Source: Isoetes taiwanensis (lineage: Eukaryota > Streptophyta > Lycopodiopsida > Isoetales > Isoetaceae). From it: a stretch of 64,000 nucleotides of DNA. Position 1 is the stretch's first letter. Each line of letters starts with the position of its first letter. A program made the position numbers and the translations under genes. Shown in pieces: positions 23,331-35,456 of this stretch. The stretch spans positions 792,182-856,181 of the forward strand of contig JAJEKV010000080.1 in NCBI GenBank assembly GCA_021234155.1, written 5' to 3'. A model generated the notes under the pieces. That model saw only the letters and a list, made by a program, of their open reading frames with translations. It made no database searches and was not told the DNA's origin.

Positions 23331-25265
23331 CTACCTATACTCACCCGTTTATAAGGTGGTACAATGGGAAGTCCCTCAATATTGAATCTGGGCCCTCCTT
23401 TAAGCTCCCTGGATTTGTACCTTCTATTTGGTACGTATGCGGCATATTCTATTTCCACCACCTCTAGCCCTAGGGTTTGTCTTTGACCTCATATTCATAT
23501 TGTTTTATATAATGACAAACACATTATTAAAACTATTCAGAATGTTCGCCATATCCAAGTGCTCAATTTCTTGCATTTTGAACTCTCAACACTTTAGACC
23601 CTTCTAAAAAGCCAACAAGCACTTGTGGAAATGTTAAATCCTTTGTATACTCCAAGGTAGCCATGTTGTCATCAAAGTTCAAATGCTATATCACTAGATG
23701 TCATATTAGTTCAACGTACATATTCCAATCACTACAAAAAAAAATTAGAGGTGTATTTTTTATCCCGATATTCATCCTCCTCCTGATCTAGATGTACTTC
23801 TTAGTGATCAATGAAGTAATAAATTAACTTCTGCGCTGGAAGCTAAACCTGCATGCAAACCAACTTCAATGCTAATAAAACAATTGTTTTCTCTTCCACA
23901 TATATTCTTTTCACTCAAGTTTTACTATTATTTTCTAGCAACAAACCGCAAAATTGCCAAATAACGTCCAGACTTCAAAGATAATCAAATGCAAAAAACA
24001 CTTCCAATAGTATTTAATCATGATCATGTAAAAACATTTAGAAAAATTTTACACACAACCTTAACAATTAATGCTCTATAATTTCAGTTATAGAGGATCC
24101 CAATAACCCTTTACCACAACCATATAGAAACTACACATGATTTGGAGCAATTCATAGTGCTTGGCACTTTGTTTTAGGTAGCTTGCAAATATGTAGCTAC
24201 TCACTCTAAACCATTATAGAAATACTACTGACATGAATGAAAAGCTTATCTATGGGGGTGGTGTTGTATCTTGGGCCAAAACACGAGAATGTTCAAATTT
24301 CTATAAATTTGAGGATGTTTAAAAGCAAAGACATGAACATAGTGATATTGAGAGAGATATAATAAGATATTTATAATGATAGTAAAATCACCTCGAACGT
24401 CGTTTGAGTCTTGTAAGCTATATGTTTTGAATCCAAGGAACATCGAACAATTCAAAAGAGAGCACATCGGGTTTGAATCAACGAGAACTATCTTATTCTG
24501 ATATAGAATGCCCATGAAGGTAGGTTTCATGTAACATATCAAAATGCTCTTTGTTGGAGCCATTTTGATAATTTTAATGAAAGTAGTGGCATTTTGGTCA
24601 TTTTTACTATTGTGTTCATATTGAATTCTACACTTAAATTGGCCACTTATTTTCCTAGACCAATGCTTGCCTTTAGCTATACTTATTTCTCTTGTTTAGT
24701 GTCCTTACTTTATGAAGAAGATTCTCTTATCATTTTAGGAAGAAGAGCGTGTTTAACATATAGACTTTGCTCATTGTAACTTACTCTCAACTACAATATA
24801 TTGCAAAACAATATACCATTTGCAATCCATGTGGGGAACCCATTGCTTTGGATAGTAGAAAGGTAATCTATTTGAACAATTAAGCAAAACTATATGTGGA
24901 TAATGGACATGCTAAGTTCTAAACATGTGAAATCCAAGATCACAAGCTCCTACAACTGACATAAAGCTTCCAACTAAGAATCGGACAGATCCTTCATTGG
25001 TTGGATCCATCACGTCTCTTTCTTCTTGCCAAACTTTAATATGCTTCCATGCTTTCAAGATATTTGAAATTATGTTTACCATTATGCTTGAAAACTCTGT
25101 TATGTGTGACCTCAATTAGAGTTGAGCAGATGACCCTTTGATAATATCAAGTGGTTAGAGTTTGCATTTATATTATATGTATATGCATAGTGACCGCCAC
25201 TTTTGGCGTCTAAACAACACGCTCTTTATCTTGCGGTTCGTGGAAACCACATGAGTATCAGTAGA
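23331..25265. other. No gene recognised
   Basis: AT-rich, with only chance-like frames (for example 24246-24563 minus). No conserved motif was found. Near 25150-25170 an AAGTGGTTAGAG stretch resembles a tRNA D-arm, but no cloverleaf follows. Confidence 0.4.
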
Positions 25266-25440
25266 TAAATCAAGGCCATTAAAAATTAGTGTATAGTAAT
25301 ATATCAAACTTTACAATAGTTGCTTAATTTATGGTCTAAGGCACGTGAAAATGATAAAAGCACCATTATAATGATAGAATATATCATAACACCAAGTTAG
25401 CATTCTACATGAAGGATGCTTCCTCCCACATTCAAAGATC
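25266..25440. repeat. Dispersed direct repeat, copy 1 (partner 39757-39930)
   Basis: About 175 bp matching 39757-39930 in the same orientation with roughly 10% differences. Shared blocks include ATATATCAAACTTTA, GTTGCTTAATTTATGGTC and GGATGCTTCCTCCCACATTC. Non-coding. Confidence 0.8.
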
Positions 25441-25904
25441 AATGGTAGAAGAAACTCATATACATTATAACTACATGAAATTTGTCACGAGGGCCAAGTC
25501 ATTTGTTTGGTTCTAGGCATGTGGGGTTGGGCCCACTATTGACATCCAATGTCTGTGAAGTCGAAAGGGTTCCCAATATTATTAAAGATTATCTTCCATG
25601 CAATCTTTGTGGTGGTTACTGCTAGTAGCAATGTTTTTTTGAGTTAAATTCCCTTTAAGATATTGAAGTCCGAAGTTGGATAAAAAATATATCTCTTGAA
25701 GTCCCTTGGATGGGCAAGGCGAATGAAAATGATTATAACATGGATTTGGATGGATGGATACAATTTTTAATATCCACAAGAAATCGAAACTTATGGGACA
25801 TACACCTAGATGGGACTTTATGTGTTCTTCCATTTTGAGCTCCAAAATTTTGACATCTATGTAGGATTGTTGCCTAGAACTTGCAACACAGAGAATTCTA
25901 GGAA
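25441..25904. other. No gene recognised
   Basis: No domain-bearing frame, RNA gene or repeat identified. Confidence 0.4.
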
Positions 25905-26554
25905 GGGACTCGCAAAGAACACAAAAATCGGCCGATAGATAGGCTTGTCATTCATCACAGCAGCAGTATACAATGTGTGGGAAAATCTGAATGGGGGGCT
26001 GACCATAGGAACAATATCTAGCAACCCCATAAATGAAATAAGAAAATGTGCAAAGGCAAGAGAGAGGACAATGGCGACAACTTCTCATCGGGATAAAAAA
26101 CCCCGCCCTTTCGGGTTTTCGAGAAAAACCCTAATGAGAAATGGTCGCCAACGACCTCGAGGATGCCCTGAAGAGTAAGGTAGGAAATTGGTGAAGCCCG
26201 CCAACGCGCATCAACGCCATGGAATGTGTGAAACCTGGAGAAAAAAGAAGAGAAATGCCTAGAAAGTACCCATTAATTGTTAATAAGATAGGTACAACCA
26301 GGGCAAGTGAGCACCCCCTAAGAAAATAGTCCCCAGAAAGCAAAAACACCCATTAGACGTTCAGAACTATAAATAAACATATATAGAAATGGAAAACATC
26401 ACCAAAAGATGGAAAAAGAAAAAATAGCATCACCAACAGGTGGAGATCATCTAGCATCACCCAACGGTGGAAAAATATATAGCATCACCCATTGGGTGGA
26501 AAATAATTTGCATCAGCCATCGGGTGAAAAAGCATCACCTAATGGGTGGTCAGT
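25905..26554 (+). repeat. Non-coding repeat unit containing core element copy 2
   Basis: 25935-25970 repeats the block found at 36262-36300 and 38126-38164 (GATAGGCTT, CATTCATC, CAGCAG, TACAATG). About 120 bp later comes the structured core at 26073-26149, with the same spacing order as in 38126-38362. From 26440 short CATCACC-AACGGGTGG type blocks recur five or six times. No coding. Confidence 0.55.
26073..26149 (-). ncRNA. Candidate structured-RNA element, copy 2
   Basis: Arms 26073-26088 and 26134-26149 pair as GGCGAC/GTCGCC and TTCTCAT/ATGAGAA around a 3x3 internal loop, enclosing a 45-nt core (26089-26133). Read on the minus strand, the core has CCC-GAAA-GGG (a GNRA tetraloop closed by C-G) and an inner GGG/CCC helix. 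The arms share no sequence with copies 1 and 3. It is placed about 450 bp before hairpin-promoter copy R2. Function is unknown; transcription is not shown. Confidence 0.5.
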
Positions 26555-26775
26555 ACTGAACATAAACATATAAACAATAGACAAACTCAAAATAACATAT
26601 AAGGGCGGGTAGGGTGGGAAGCAATGGACAAGGAAAGAGATGCTGGTGTGAGAAGATGCCGATAACGAGCCACAAGAAGGATGAGCACATATATAGCTGC
26701 TCGCCCCCTCCCAGACTAACTATCCGAGGGCTCGGATCGATGCCATTCTGCGAAGGGACTCGCAAATAACACAAA
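26555..26775 (+). repeat. Hairpin-promoter repeat family, copy R2
   Basis: Contains a TATA-like CATATATAG enclosed by GAGCA and TGCTC (26683-26702). After it comes an ATCCGAG-GG-CTCGGAT palindrome with outer CAGA/TCTG arms (26712-26750). The same arrangement with different stems occurs at 38620-38830 and 38990-39143. It could be an LTR promoter and leader of a non-autonomous element. Confidence 0.55.
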
Positions 26776-29430
26776 AACCGGCCGACTACCAGAGAACTTC
26801 CTTACCTCCAAGCCCAGCCGACGGTAAACGTCTAAATGTTGAGCAACATCGCAAACCACATAGCGAGAGGGAGAGCATGATGACCGCCATTCGCCGTGAA
26901 CACGAACATCAACACGTGGAACTCCCTGGGCAGTTATGGCAGATAGAAGAGGAAGATGGCCAACGACGATGCCTGCGACTATGTGCACGAACAACATCAT
27001 GTAGGCCCGCGTATTGCCGCGAGCTGAAAACATCATGGATTAAACAACAAAGAGGTTCAAGGCGAGAGAATGATAAGATGTCTACGGTCACATGAGGAGG
27101 AAAAAAAGAAGGTATAAAAGCCAGGACTAGATGCACCAATATGAATAATACTTTTAAAGAACGAGGAATGAGGTTGAGGTAGAGGTTAAGGAAGGTCAAG
27201 AAGGGAAAAGAGATTGAAGTTACATTCGGATCACATCGTAGATCAAGCAAAGAGAGGCTTATGAAAAAATAAAGAAGGTCGAAGTCTGAGTCTGAAGTCA
27301 AAGGTGAGATTAAGGCCAAGGTAAAAGAGGCGATGGGGTCAAGTGCCGACGTCAAGGTGGAGTGCAAGGAGGCTAGCCATGTGGCATAATGAGAAAAAAG
27401 GAATAAGTGATTACACAATGATGACATATTGTTAGTAAGCTAGCCAGACCTATTGTCCGCAATAATAAAACAAAAAATTCTGAAACCCATGAATAGTGGA
27501 ACTCCCCGGGCAGGTATTGCAGATGACCATACCTGCGACTATGTGCACGAACAATATCATGTAAGTCCTCATATCGCCAAGCTGTTGAGAAACATCCAAG
27601 TGTTGAGTCGACTCGCGAATCCCATAGCGAGAGAAAAGATGAATGCCGGGCATGGAACAAATGCAACAAGAATTAACCACACGGTCCCAGGCGAAGGTAA
27701 GGTTATGGCTAAGGATGGGGAGAAGACGGATGAGAGCTCAACATTAGAGTAGAATGCTTGATATGGCTAGTGAGGACAAAGGATACAAAATGAAAAATCG
27801 TGACAAGGTGGCAATAAGGATGTAAAAAATATCAATGACAAGGATGGTGTCAATAGATCATGTCTGTGATAAATCAAGAGATTGTATAAATAAAAGATAT
27901 GCCGAGTCCGAAAAACAAATGAAGAACCCAACCTAACAAGGGCGTGCCAATCAACTCGCTCAATATAAATGAGAATGAGAATGATTTTTTATCGAACACA
28001 AAAGATGAGAAGTGTGAACAAATTAAAAGATGAGGAACACAAAAGCATAATGAGTTATCAATGGTCATGAAATTAATTTTTGGAGGAATGAGAACTATAG
28101 AGAATGAGTCCAGAAAAGACAACGTAAAAGGAGAATGTAGCCAATATAAAACCCATGTCACAAAAACTCAATGGAATGCCAATGCAAAGATGTCATAACC
28201 CAAAAATGAGAATGCAAAACGAAAATGTATCCGATATAGAACCCATGTCGCAAAATGCAATGGGGTGCCAAATGAAAATACGTCATAATTAGAAAAAGGT
28301 GAAATGATAGATGATTATGAGCCAAGACTATCGCCTGGAAAGCCTAAAACTGTAAAAAACAATGACATGAAAAATTATGTAAATTAAATTTGCCAAATAA
28401 ACAACTTTATGACACAAAATGCAATGCAACGCATTTAAAAAGCAATGTGAAACTGGGACATAAAAGAAACAATAGTTTTGAAATAAGACGCGATAAGGAG
28501 AATTGATAACATGCCGAAACCGATAAATAAATACCCCAATATAAAGCGTACTTACTAGAACGAGAGACGAGGTTGAGGTAGAGGTAGCAGACACGAGAGC
28601 ACAAGGTCAAGAGGAAGGTTAAGAACCCTTGAATATAAGCCTGAAGATGAAGAGTATGACGAAAACAATGGACAAGGTTGAGTTAGACTCATGTTATGCG
28701 AAATGTCGGCTCAGATATGACCAAATATATGCACATTAAATAATGAAATAAGCAGCATTTATGGAAACGAGGGATGAGGTAAAGTTAGAGGTGGCAGACA
28801 TATTGGCGCAAAGTCAAAAGTCACGAGGAAGGTCAAGAAGCAAAATGAGGTTGGCATCAAATAGAAGTACCTAGCAAAGAGGTGCATACGGTCTATGAAA
28901 TAGTCTGGGACAAGAATAGGAGAGTGAAGGTGAATATTAAGAGAGCCAAGATCTGGTCAGGCTAACAGAGTTAGATTCACCTCATATTCTAAAAATAATA
29001 TACATGCGCAAAAACATACCTTATAGAAAACCCTCTAATTATGAAGTTAAAACCATGTGAATGCACCCATAAGTTAAAAAGGCAAATGCTCGCGCATCAT
29101 CCTAAAAAATTTCAAACCAACTGGAATGACGCACATAAGAACAACCACCTAGGAAAACACGTTCATAAGTAACTTCTTGAAAAGTTAGGAATAAATGCCT
29201 CCAATCATTCGAAACTGTTCCCGGTAGTTCTAATAATATATTCAATAGAAATTATATGCATAGAAAGCCAAGTAGTAAGAACGCAAAATAGATAGCATAA
29301 TGAGTCGTACCCAGATTCAATTCCCATTGCTAATCCAAGGGCAAGCATAGATGCAAAAGAAGTGAAAGGCCAACATAAAATCCATGACAGTTAATCAATG
29401 TAAACATGAAATGGAATGTCAATGGAAAAA
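26776..29430. repeat. Non-coding repeat field with duplicated modules
   Basis: A module with GTGGAACTCCC, GGGCAG, CCTGCGACTATGTGCACGAA and CATAGCGAGAG occurs near 26865-27010 and 27495-27640. A GAACGAG-GATGAGGTTGAGGTAGAGGT type module occurs near 27160, 28558 and 28765. A unit of about 75 bp (ACCCATGTC, CAATGG, GCCAA, ATGTCATAA) is tandem at 28130-28285. Open frames here are low-complexity. It resembles the non-coding interior of a large non-autonomous retroelement. Confidence 0.5.
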
Positions 29431-31123
29431 TTGAGCAGCCCAATCTACTTACTTAAAATGTTTTTGGGGTGGGTGTCCTCCTTTTTCCGGCCGCCTGTAG
29501 ACATCAAAATCCGGCAAAAAAGCGAAATTTTGGGATCAGAAATTTAAAAATCCGGCACGTAAGATTTTCTCGAAGTTTTTTTTTTTCCAAGCCATTTTTT
29601 TTTCGCAAAACCTAAGCCGGTCAGTGCTGTGACACTGTAATTTTCGGCTAACCTAACGGATGCAGAGCCGTTATAGAATAGGTTATTCTGCTCTGACTTT
29701 CATTATTCCTCCTGCTCCTCGAGCTTCCATTATTTCTTGGATGGAATCAATGGAGTTTAAATCCCTCTTCAAAACTCTAAATCGCAAGAGCCCTTGCTAA
29801 AGCAGAGTCGTCGGTGTGGTTCACTGTGGTAAGAGTTATTTCTTTGCATTTTTTTTTCTATCTGCAATTTTTGGTTAAACCCTTCACCCATCTCTGGCAT
29901 TCAGGCACATGGTTTCCATCAGCGAGTCGCTAAAGCAGAGGAGTTGTGAACTAAAGGAAGCTCACGGTACAATCTTTCTTTTCTTTGGGATCATTTTTCT
30001 TCACAATCTTGCTCATCGCCTAGATGTTTTACCTCAAAAGCTTGGATTTTGCCTATAATCTTGGATTTCTTTGTCTCACATGCCTCTTGACCTGCTTAAA
30101 AACTGAAGAATTTAAATGGGTTTAATAAAAAACCATGTGTGCAGTTTCGAGTTTTGGCAAATCATAGGAAGCTTAGAGCTTGAGCTGGAGCAGAACTGTC
30201 GCTGGGCAGAGGTTGGATCGGAGATTTGAGGGTGTGAAAGGTAAATTGATGAATGCAGAATGGTTTTTGCTTAGAATGTTTTTTTTTTAATAATTAGGGT
30301 CGGAATGTCCATTTTTCCCAGAATTTTTTCCTCTTACATTCTGCTGCTCTTTTCTGTATTGATGGCCTCTATGACTGTTTCTTCAAGACTGTTTCTATTT
30401 CTTCCACCAGCCAGAGTTCTTCCCATATATAGCTAATGCAACGGGCTTTATCAAAGTAGTGGAGAGATGGATTTTAGCTCTCGCATGTCTTGAAAAATAG
30501 CGTAGAAACAATATTTTTCCTCTAGCATCCTGATAGACATGATATTTTACCCTGCCCATCCTGTTGATCAACCATCCCCATTCGGATCTAAGGGAGCCTT
30601 GGATTTGCCTTCTACTCCGACAATTTTTAGGGTTGGATCCCTTCTGCGAGTTACTGGTGTTCCCTGTTTGCTTCCAAGCAAAACCAAACAATTTCTACTA
30701 GGATTATCATCGATCAAAGCATACCTGTTGCTTCGGATTTGAAACACTATATGCTTCATAAATCTTCTCGGTTGGGCCGCAGTTTCTGCACTGGTCTCGG
30801 AGTTAGGGCTAACCACAAACTGAACCTTGCATTTGCTCTTTTCTTAGCCTACTCGAGGGATGTTCTCCTTCGATTTAACCTCGTTTATCACACCGCGTTG
30901 TACTCTTTGAATCTTTTAGATCTTTCTTCGCCAAATTCAACACCTGCAAAGAGCAAAATGGAAAGTCTGTGGTAAAGCATGTACGCTAAGCGTATTAAGC
31001 AGTTGGCTTAAGCAGGGGTCCAGAGATGCCACGTCCGGTTTTTCTGGCCTTCTTATATTATGAGTATGTATGTAGATAATAGATAATAGATATGGATAAT
31101 ACCCCACTGACAGCAGCCTAGAC
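29431..31123. other. Gene-poor stretch upstream of the UGT
   Basis: 29640-30240 has splice-like sites (GTG|GTAAGAG near 29828, CTGGCATTCAG near 29904) and repeated CTAAAGCAGAG blocks, suggesting non-coding exons or a gene relic. Minus-strand frames 30395-30691 and 30568-30816 are protein-like but unrecognised. No link to the UGT transcript can be shown. Confidence 0.35.
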
Positions 31124-31126
31124 TTA

Positions 31127-31510
31127 GGCCCTTTTTCCACAGTAGTCGCAAAATACGACTGCCCTATACCATATATGACACCATTTGTGACTCCAGAGCT
31201 AAAAATGAGACACACAAATTGAATCTTGCTTTTCCACTGCATGGTAGTCATAAAATATGATACCACTAAAATACTAGTGGAAAACCATGAAGTCTTATTT
31301 TTAGTTATATTTCAAATAAGACTAGGTGTCTTATTTTATGGCGGGGGAAATCCCCCGGAATAAAATAAGACTCCATTAACAATCCAAATCTATCCCGAAC
31401 CTAAATAAGACATGTCTTATTTTTATAGTGGAAAAGTGAAATTTTTTTAAGACAATAGGTGGCCAAATATCATTTGTGACTTTTAGAAAGACTACCGTGG
31501 AAAAAGGGCC
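31127..31510. mobile_element. PIF/Harbinger-like (Tourist-type) MITE
   Basis: Terminal inverted repeats GGCCCTTTTTCCAC-GTAGTC (left 31127-31148, right about 31489-31510) are flanked by the 3-bp direct repeat TTA at 31124-31126 and 31511-31513. The 384-bp interior has no frame and folds strongly: a central GC-rich hairpin (CGGGGG-AAAT-CCCCCG) is flanked by GTCTTATTTTAT and its complement. It ends about 70 bp before the UGT start codon, so it must supply or border the promoter. Confidence 0.8.
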
Positions 31511-31579
31511 TTATGCTTCATTTTTAACTCCACTCGTTAAACGCCGTGTTAAAATGAGCTCTGTTTCTGAGCTAAGGTA

Positions 31580-33093
31580 ATGGATATGTCGTCTCCTCAC
31601 CGGAGGCCTCGTGCGATCATTTTACCATTTCCGGCAGATGGCCACATAACTCCTCTCTTGCGTCTCAGCAAAATTCTGTGGGCGACAGGATTTGCAATTA
31701 CCTTTGTCAACAACGAAGAAAACCACGCCAGGCTACTCCAAACTGCCAAACTATCCGGCCACTCTTGGTTGCTACACGAAGACCCCAATCTCAGGCTTGT
31801 TGGACTTGCCATGGAAGAAACTCCAAAGCTTTCAGAGAATGATGGGGGCAAATCCATTATCTATAGCTCATTCAGCATGATGAAACCCTTTGAAAAACTT
31901 GTGGAGAGCGAGATGTGTGCAGAAAATGGTGGCCCTGTGAGTTGTATCATCTACAACTACTTGATGTATTGGGTTTCTGACATAGCCACCAGATTTGGGA
32001 TTCAAAAGGTAGCGTTTTTCCCTTCAAGTGCTGCTTCTTATTTGCTGATAAAAGGAATAGGCGAGTTGTTGGGACAAGGAGTCATTCCTATTCCAGGTGA
32101 TGTATGAGATCCTTCCTTTTCCTTTTCATTGTAGAACTGTCTATGTGTATTCTTCGTCTGTTTTTCTTGAGTACATCTTTGAGAAAGTATTTAAATCTTT
32201 TGAGTACATGTTTTGAATCTGCAGAGGGATTCAAAGACCCTGTCATTTCACTCATACCTGACTTGCCTATAACCCTAGAAGAAGCCCCTTTCCTTACAAA
32301 GAAGGATACTGGGGTAGATGTTCTGTGCAAAGGTGTTTTTAGAATGAAAGAAGCAGACTGGGTCCTGGCAAATACATTTGAAGAGCTAGAGCCCAAGCTA
32401 ATAGAGCAGATCAGAAAGGACATAGAGCATTTCTTGCCAGTGGCTCCTCTTCACTCCTTTTCCAAGGAAATTGGACTGACAGTTCAGGATAGGTCTTGCT
32501 TAAAATGGCTGGATACACAGGCTCCAAGATCTGTATTATATGTTGCATTTGGAAGCTTGTGTGTTATACGTAAAACACAGCTGAGAAATATTGCTGAAGG
32601 TGTTAAGTGTAGTAAGAAGCCATTCTTGTGGGTACAGAGATCCAATTTGACTGGAAATGAGGATGATGTGGATTTTATATCAGAAATTTTGCAAGAAAGT
32701 AGAGGAATAGTTGTGAGGTGGGCACCCCAAGTGGAAGTCCTTGCTCACCCTTCCATAGGTGGCTTCTTCACCCACTGTGGTTGGAATTCAACTTTGGAAA
32801 GTATCTCTGCTGGAGTGCCCATGCTTGGATGGCCTTGCATGAGTGATCAATATCTTAACCTCAAATACATGACGACAATTTGCAAGATTGCATTGGATTT
32901 TAAGGATTGCTCTAGGGATGACAGCGGATTTATATCTCCTCATGATGTTTCAAAATTTGTGTTGAGACTAATGGATGGGAATGAGGGAGAGATGTGTCGC
33001 AGTAAAATTCAAGAACTAAAAGATTTGGCTTTTGAAGCTGCAGGTGGTTCATCTAATATCAATCTACACACTCTTTTAGATTCAAACATGTAA
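31580..33093 (+). CDS. Family-1 UDP-glycosyltransferase
   Basis: Exons 31580-32096 and 32225-33093 join in phase (GT-AG intron of 128 bp) to give 461 residues, normal for plant GT1 enzymes. These transfer sugar from a UDP-sugar to small molecules in the cytosol. The N-terminus carries FPADGHITP with the catalytic His at residue 22. The PSPG box spans residues 338-381 (WAPQ, HCGWNS, GVP, ending in DQ); the terminal Gln is usual for UDP-glucose users. The acidic partner normally found near residue 126 is Asn (CIIYNYL). There is no signal peptide or transmembrane segment. The start ATG is the first in the frame, with a second Met two codons later. A MITE lies just upstream. The acceptor cannot be predicted. 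Confidence 0.9.
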
Positions 33094-34700
33094 AAAGAAA
33101 ACAAAAAGATGTAATTAGAAGTAAATTACTTTGTATCTCTTGGCTCCAGTTCAATGCTAGAGTATTTGATATTGCTTCAGAAAGGGAATGTTAGTGCTCG
33201 AAAAAGGGGGGGACCTGCCCTACACTTGCCATTTCGCAATGGCTGGTTTAGCATCCTAGGAGCAGGAAGCTGGTTCCACCAAAAAAAATGACATATGGGC
33301 AAAAAGATGGTTACCATCCTTTAACACGGGCAAATATCCGGTTATTTTTAGACTATGGAGGATTTTGTTTTTTTTTTAAATATGGGGCAATGCCATTAAT
33401 ACATTTAACTTTTTTCTTTATCTCCCATCCAATTCCGACCTAAAAGCCTACGTTCCTACCTCCTCCTTTCTGTCCTTTCCATTCCTCAAAATCGTAGGCT
33501 GAGATCATCACCGATTATGCTGTGCCAGCTGCAGGATTTGCATTAATCAGAGAGAGCGGGAGCCTAATGCTGATCCCGGCTGTAAATACAAAAACACCAC
33601 AATAAATTCAGAATAAGGAACTCGATGCATTAATGGGTTGAGAAACATAGGGTTTCAAAATAGAGGATCAACGTGAGAGAAACATGAGGGACTCAGATAA
33701 ATATGGTCAAATGAATATTTGTAAATGAGCATGCACCTAATAGAATAGAAGAGTTCCAATAAGCAAAATTGGGAATGATGATATACCAAGCACAAAATTA
33801 AATGCAAATATAGATAATGGGTTGAAAAGGATCACCTGAACCAAAACAAGATGGGAAGCTATTACAATAGCCTTAGGCCTAACAAAAATGAAAGGGTAAG
33901 CAAATGCAATGTTAACCAAAGTTATGGTCGTGGGTGGGTTAGAAGTATCCGAAGTCAATGTGAAAAGAGGAAAGCAAGACACTCGGCTGAGGGACATCCA
34001 CATTGTCGCGACATTGTTTCTATTGAAGACATATCTCTACATAGTCTAGAAGAGTCAATTCACGATAAATAACCAATCCCTATATAGAAAATGGAAAAAG
34101 ACCCACATTCCTGTATTTAGACAAAATTGAGTGAGCCATGAGGCGAGTTCGTCAATTGAACGCTCAACTGGGAGAAAGTTAGAAAAAAACACCAAACATA
34201 TAGGATATGGCATATCCCTAGGCTAGAATAGTTAATTTTAAAAAATTCGGGATAAAGAACCAATTCCAATAGAATAAAAATCATTTAATATATAGAAAAG
34301 ATGCATATATCTACGCAAAATGGAATGGCCTCATTCTAAGACAAGAAAACCTCCAAAGTAGGTCCCATTACTTCCTAACAATGTCAATGCAGAATGCAAT
34401 AGGGAGCATCTAAGTGAAAATATAGATGGCTCAAAGTCATAAGAACCCTAACAGGCATGGAATTTGTGAGGAAGGAAAGTTAAATGTGCAATGAAAAATA
34501 ATAAAAGCCCTAGGCACCAATGTTCCAAACAAAAGTGATCGACAACATCCAAAAACATTCATAGAAATATCTAAAAATTGTAAAAGCATATGTTATATCC
34601 TAATTCAAACAATAAAAATGGCGATTATATCATAGCTCAAACTTGGACCCCATACTCTATTAGAATCCCATGGAAAACCAGTGCAAATATCACCGAGAAA
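33094..34700. other. Intergenic, non-coding repeats
   Basis: No gene. From about 33560 the sequence resembles 28.1-29.4 kb in composition and short blocks (for example AATGCAATAGGGAGCATCTAAG near 34392 against the GCAATGGGGTGCCAA unit near 28258). It is probably more interior of the same repeat family. Confidence 0.4.
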
Positions 34701-34960
34701 CTAGTACCAATATGCATGTGATGGCAAACTGGAAAACCGCAACTGATAAGAGCAAAAGAAAAGACTATTATCGATATGCATGTGATGGCAAACTAGAAAC
34801 TAAAAACCAATAGCACCAATATGCCTGTGATGGCAAACTTGGAAATCGAAAAACCAACGCAGGAAAAGAATTACCCTAAACATGTACGATGGCAAAAAAA
34901 AAGAAAAGGTTGCAATTAATTATCCTAAACATGTAGGATGGCAAAGAAAAAAAAAGGTTA
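34701..34960. repeat. Short diverged tandem repeats
   Basis: Three units with ATATGCATGTGATGGCAAACT-GAAA lie between 34710 and 34840. Two units with CCTAAACATGTA-GATGGCAAA plus an A-rich tail follow at 34873-34960. Confidence 0.7.
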
Positions 34961-34973
34961 CAATTGGAGGAGT

Positions 34974-35045
34974 CAAGAATCGAACCTGAATCTATATGAT
35001 TGTAGGCAAACAACCTCACCAAGCAGATAAAGCACTATATTGGAT
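34974..35045 (-). other. tRNA-like relic (possible SINE head)
   Basis: The minus strand has a perfect T-arm (TCAGG, loop TTCGATT, CTTGA) with a B-box-like GGTTCGATTC. About 30 nt before it is an anticodon-arm-like stem, and further upstream an A-box-like ATCTGCTTGG. The acceptor stem does not pair, so it is not a working tRNA. Similar T-arm-like pieces occur on the minus strand near 3925-3945 and 39370-39400. Confidence 0.3.
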
Positions 35046-35456
35046 TTAAAACACTCGATTTGCAATATAAGGGCGAAAACACTGAAATAACTGAACTAAA
35101 AATCCTTCAAGAAGAGGCTGCGACGGCATGTAAAGTGGCTGGCTGCATGCAAAGGGCAAATGATTCCACAGGCCTCCTCCACAAGTGTGATAGATGGATC
35201 AGATCAGATGAAATATGGCAGAAAGTCTAAGATAAATCGAAAAGAAAGGGAAAATGGCCTACTACAGCTAACACTGAAAATACCCTGACGAATTACTATC
35301 GCCGTTACAAAGAATACCATTTGCTGTTGTGACAAGAAGCAGATGGCAGATGTATGTAGAATAGACAAACCTGTGGGTGTTGATTCGAACAAACCGGGCA
35401 TAATGTAGAATTTGAAAAGGATAGCTGCATGCAAAAAATCAGTGACGAAAATTTAT

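Noticed and set aside
25140-25260. tRNA gene
   Set aside because: A D-arm-like segment only; no anticodon arm or T-arm in register.
26880-27430. Overlapping frames of about 100-170 codons as genes
   Set aside because: Low-complexity (Ser/Leu/Phe) translations of A/G-rich repeats that recur in duplicated modules.
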